Assembly: GCA_947629065.1 (NCBI GenBank)
Contig: CANRCH010000098.1
Span: 1-6,513 of the forward strand
Direction of reading: 5' to 3'
Length of the DNA stretch: 6,513 nucleotides
From: an uncultured Aliarcobacter sp.
GTDB lineage: Bacteria > Campylobacterota > Campylobacteria > Campylobacterales > Arcobacteraceae
Position numbers and translations under genes: made by a program. A model generated the notes under the pieces. That model had not been told where the DNA came from and made no database searches. It saw nothing but the letters and a program-made list of their open reading frames with translations. Below, one piece after another: positions 3,971 through 6,513 of the stretch (its first letter is position 1; each line of letters starts with the position of its first letter).

Positions 3971-6513
3971 CTAATACCTTTTTCTATAAATAATATCCAC
4001 ACTTTGAGTTTTTTCTTCAAATCCTAGCTCAATATTCCAAAGTTTAGTAAGTTCTCTCATTAAAACTAATTGCCCAGCGTGTGCTTTATTTTTCAAAATA
4101 ACTTTACTTTTTTCTCCAATATTTTTTCCTATATGAGTCTCTATATATTGGTTTGTTGGGTCATATTGAAAATATATCATATCAACTCCTAACTCTTTTG
4201 CATAATCCCTTGATAGTTCATTTAGCAAAAACAGTGAAGCTTGTGATTGTACAGATTGGCTATGCTCAGATGTATTTGCAAAATTTGTTCCAAAAATAAG
4301 ATAAGATAAAATATCTTTTTGATTCATTGATGGGTCTGAACTTAAGTTTAATCTTGGATTATTTAAATTTCCACCAATTTTTATATATATTGAAATATCA
4401 TCAATTTTTGTATTTGCTTTTATATCTAAAAGTGGATTTATTGACTCTAAACCTCTAAAATATATATTTGAATCTTCAATATTATAAACTCTTCCTAGCT
4501 CTTCAAAAGTTCCTTTTGTATCATTTATAGATCCATAAATTCTAATATTTTTTTCAAAATCTTTTTTGATATTTAAAATTGCATTTGCTTTTAAATCTAT
4601 ATTTTTTACACTATATTTAAGCTCATTTGCACTAATTATTAAATCCATTGCAATATTTTGTAAGAAGAAATCTTTTTCTACTTTGTTTTTATGTTTTGAG
4701 ACAATTATTATATCTTTGTCTTTGCTAATATTTAGTGCTTGAATATTATAAAAAGCCTTTAACTCTTTTGCATTTGCATCACCACTTATAAATATTTTGC
4801 TATTTTCATCTATTTTTAATTTGATATTTGAATCCAAAATCATTTTTGCATAGCTTGTATGCTCTAGGTTTAAATCTTTTGTAACTAGATTTAAAATAGT
4901 GTTTTTTTCATCTTTTGATGTTTTTAAAACTATATTTTCAAAATCAAAATTTCCATTAAGATTTTTTGTGTTTAAAAATGTTTTATTTTGGGCTATAAAT
5001 TTTTTTTGAAGATTTATATCATATATTTTTCCTATAAAAAACTCTAATTTAGAAAAATTGATTATTTCACCTTTAAGCTCTGCTTTTATTTCAATTTTTT
5101 CAAAACTCTCATTTTCTAAAGATATTTTCGGACTTTTAGCCTCAAACTCCATTTTGTCTTCTAAAATTTTTGCTTTTAAATCAAGATTTCCACTTAAGTT
5201 TAAAGGCTCATAATCATAGATTTTATTTATCTCTTTTTCAAAATTTCCTAGCTCTTTTATTTGTGAATTTATGAAAATATTTTTATCTTCTTTTTTTACA
5301 TCTGCAAAAAATGCACTATTTTTTATATTTGCTTCAAAGTTATTTTTATTTGATTTGAAATTTGCATCTATTTTAAAACTATCATTTGAACTATCATTTA
5401 AAATGAAATTTGAAGAAAAATTTAGATTTTCATCATAAAAACCCTTTACATTTCCACTTAGATTTTTGATTTTGTCAAGCTCTTTTATTTGGCTGTTTGT
5501 AAACTCATTTATATTTAGTTTTTTAAGGTTTAAATCAAAATCAAATCTTTTTAAATCGCTACTTTTTAAATCTAAATCTAAATCTAAATTATTTGCCACT
5601 GTTCTAGATTTAAATATTGGATTGTTTAAATCATCTAAATTTAGTTTTAAATCAATTTTTGTTTTTGTTTTTATGTAATTTGTATCAAAATTTAAATCCA
5701 AGACTAAATCAGAATTTATATCAAGATTTTTATTATTTAATTTTACAACCCCATTTAAAATACTATTTTCTATTTTTAATTTAATATCATCAAAACTTAA
5801 AGAGTTTGAAGCAAGAGAATTTTCAAATTTTATCTCTTTTAAATCTCCTTTTAATTTCGATTTAATCTCTAGGTTTTTCTCTAATTCATTTAAAATTGAC
5901 TTTTTTATTGAACTGTTTAAATTTGCTTCAAAACTGAATTTTTCAATATCAAACTCTTCTAAACTTGCTTTTGCTTCAAGTTTTGAGGATATTTCTTGAT
6001 AATTTATATTTGATTTTAGGCTTGAAATATCTAGGTTTTGTTTTTCTATATCAAGAGTCGCTTTTAAAATAGTATCACTTATTTTTAACTCTTTTTCATC
6101 TTCTATTTTTAAAGTATCATTTTTTAAAACCAAATCTAATAGTTTAAAATTACCTTTTATATCAACTAAAAAAGAGCTCTCTATATACTTTTTTAAATCG
6201 ATTTTTGACTCTATTTTATAGTTTTCATCTTCTAATTTTCCATTTAACTCAATATTTGCAAGAGTTGATTTGATATTTGAAAAGAGTTCAAGGCTGTGTT
6301 TGTTTTTAAAATCTGTTTTAATCTTTTTTGCTTTTAATACAATCTCATCGATTTTTTCATCTTCATAAGTAAAATCATATAAGCTTAATTCTAAATTTTT
6401 TATATATAAAGTTAGTGGAATATCAAAATTACTACTTTCTTTTTCCTCTTCTTTTTGTTCTTTTTGCTCTTCTAAAAATTTGAAAAACTTATCTTTAAAA
6501 GTTATTTTTTCTA
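3971..6513 (-). CDS. tamB: TamB/DUF490 translocation and assembly protein (partial, N-terminus beyond right edge)
   Basis: The frame is open from the window edge to TAG at 3971, giving 846 residues of a larger protein. A TTG at 6133 is an internal leucine rather than the start, because 126 further coherent codons lie upstream. Near the fragment's start is an acidic, charged stretch (Glu/Lys/Gln-rich, about residues 13-29). Then come some 600 residues of alternating polar/hydrophobic beta-strand repeats with many L-D, L-N and I-K steps, as in the long beta-taco that shuttles lipids or outer-membrane proteins across the periplasm. The last 187 residues form the conserved TamB C-terminal domain: GSINDTKGTF, ESINPLLDIKA, IGGNLNNPRLNL, the DILSYLIFG signature, and a final strand-rich part ending in Tyr. 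TamB is anchored in the inner membrane by an N-terminal helix (not in view) and partners a BamA/TamA-family barrel. A partner gene may lie upstream, beyond 6513. Confidence 0.9.
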   Translation of the reverse strand, partial: EKITFKDKFFKFLEEQKEQKEEEKESSNFDIPLTLYIKNLELSLYDFTYEDEKIDEIVLKAKKIKTDFKNKHSLELFSNIKSTLANIELNGKLEDENYKIESKIDLKKYIESSFLVDIKGNFKLLDLVLKNDTLKIEDEKELKISDTILKATLDIEKQNLDISSLKSNINYQEISSKLEAKASLEEFDIEKFSFEANLNSSIKKSILNELEKNLEIKSKLKGDLKEIKFENSLASNSLSFDDIKLKIENSILNGVVKLNNKNLDINSDLVLDLNFDTNYIKTKTKIDLKLNLDDLNNPIFKSRTVANNLDLDLDLKSSDLKRFDFDLNLKKLNINEFTNSQIKELDKIKNLSGNVKGFYDENLNFSSNFILNDSSNDSFKIDANFKSNKNNFEANIKNSAFFADVKKEDKNIFINSQIKELGNFEKEINKIYDYEPLNLSGNLDLKAKILEDKMEFEAKSPKISLENESFEKIEIKAELKGEIINFSKLEFFIGKIYDINLQKKFIAQNKTFLNTKNLNGNFDFENIVLKTSKDEKNTILNLVTKDLNLEHTSYAKMILDSNIKLKIDENSKIFISGDANAKELKAFYNIQALNISKDKDIIIVSKHKNKVEKDFFLQNIAMDLIISANELKYSVKNIDLKANAILNIKKDFEKNIRIYGSINDTKGTFEELGRVYNIEDSNIYFRGLESINPLLDIKANTKIDDISIYIKIGGNLNNPRLNLSSDPSMNQKDILSYLIFGTNFANTSEHSQSVQSQASLFLLNELSRDYAKELGVDMIYFQYDPTNQYIETHIGKNIGEKSKVILKNKAHAGQLVLMRELTKLWNIELGFEEKTQSVDIIYRKRY
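5567..5588. repeat. Hexanucleotide tandem repeat inside tamB
   Basis: TAAATC is repeated about 3.7 times and encodes alternating Leu-Asp on the minus strand, matching a beta strand. Gain or loss of a unit would keep the frame and add or remove two residues. Confidence 0.6.

Noticed and set aside
5466..5678. Plus-strand reading frame of 70 codons
   Set aside because: Antisense shadow of the tamB repeats; Ser/Phe/Lys-rich low complexity.
6131..6133. TTG at 6133 as the start of the large minus-strand protein
   Set aside because: The frame stays open with family-like sequence to the window edge, and no ribosome site precedes this codon.

Overview
The window is a very AT-rich, gene-dense bacterial segment. 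Short intergenic gaps, T-rich upstream regions with extended -10 promoters, and proteins resembling Helicobacter/Campylobacter families point to a Campylobacterota bacterium. Arcobacter/Aliarcobacter-like is the best guess, from gene style only; no taxonomic marker gene is present.

Layout. A minus-strand cluster fills 1-2924. In transcription order it holds a small secreted Spy/CpxP-like periplasmic chaperone (2924-2490), an RluA-family RNA pseudouridine synthase (2390-1689), an OmpR-type response regulator (1678-998, TTG start), and its sensor histidine kinase (from 1001, overlapping by ATGA and running off the left edge). The two-component pair resembles the ArsR/ArsS (HP0166/HP0165) group of Helicobacter. 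Diverging from this cluster, an endonuclease/exonuclease/phosphatase (EEP) superfamily protein lies on the plus strand (3030-3965). It is convergent, with only 5 bp between, with a large minus-strand TamB/DUF490 outer-membrane assembly protein. TamB fills the rest of the window, and its N-terminus lies beyond the right edge.

Regulatory DNA. The 105-bp divergent region between the Spy-like and EEP genes holds four TTAA cores spaced exactly 11 bp apart. They end 10 bp upstream of an extended -10 for the Spy-like gene, an arrangement typical of OmpR/PhoB-class operators. They could instead be the periodic T-stretch signal of Campylobacterota sigma-70 promoters. The 99-bp gap between the Spy-like and pseudouridine synthase genes holds an extended -10 and a perfect 14-bp stem with a 4-nt loop. 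That stem sits between a strong Shine-Dalgarno and the rluA-type start codon.

How the genes may work together (inference): an envelope-sensing two-component system, a periplasmic chaperone that could be its target or feedback partner, and TamB all concern the cell envelope. The pseudouridine synthase and EEP genes look like ordinary neighbours. I see no mobile element, CRISPR array, tRNA or rRNA. No stretch over 300 bases lacks a gene. I found no clearly new multi-gene system; the most interesting signals are the two regulatory regions.
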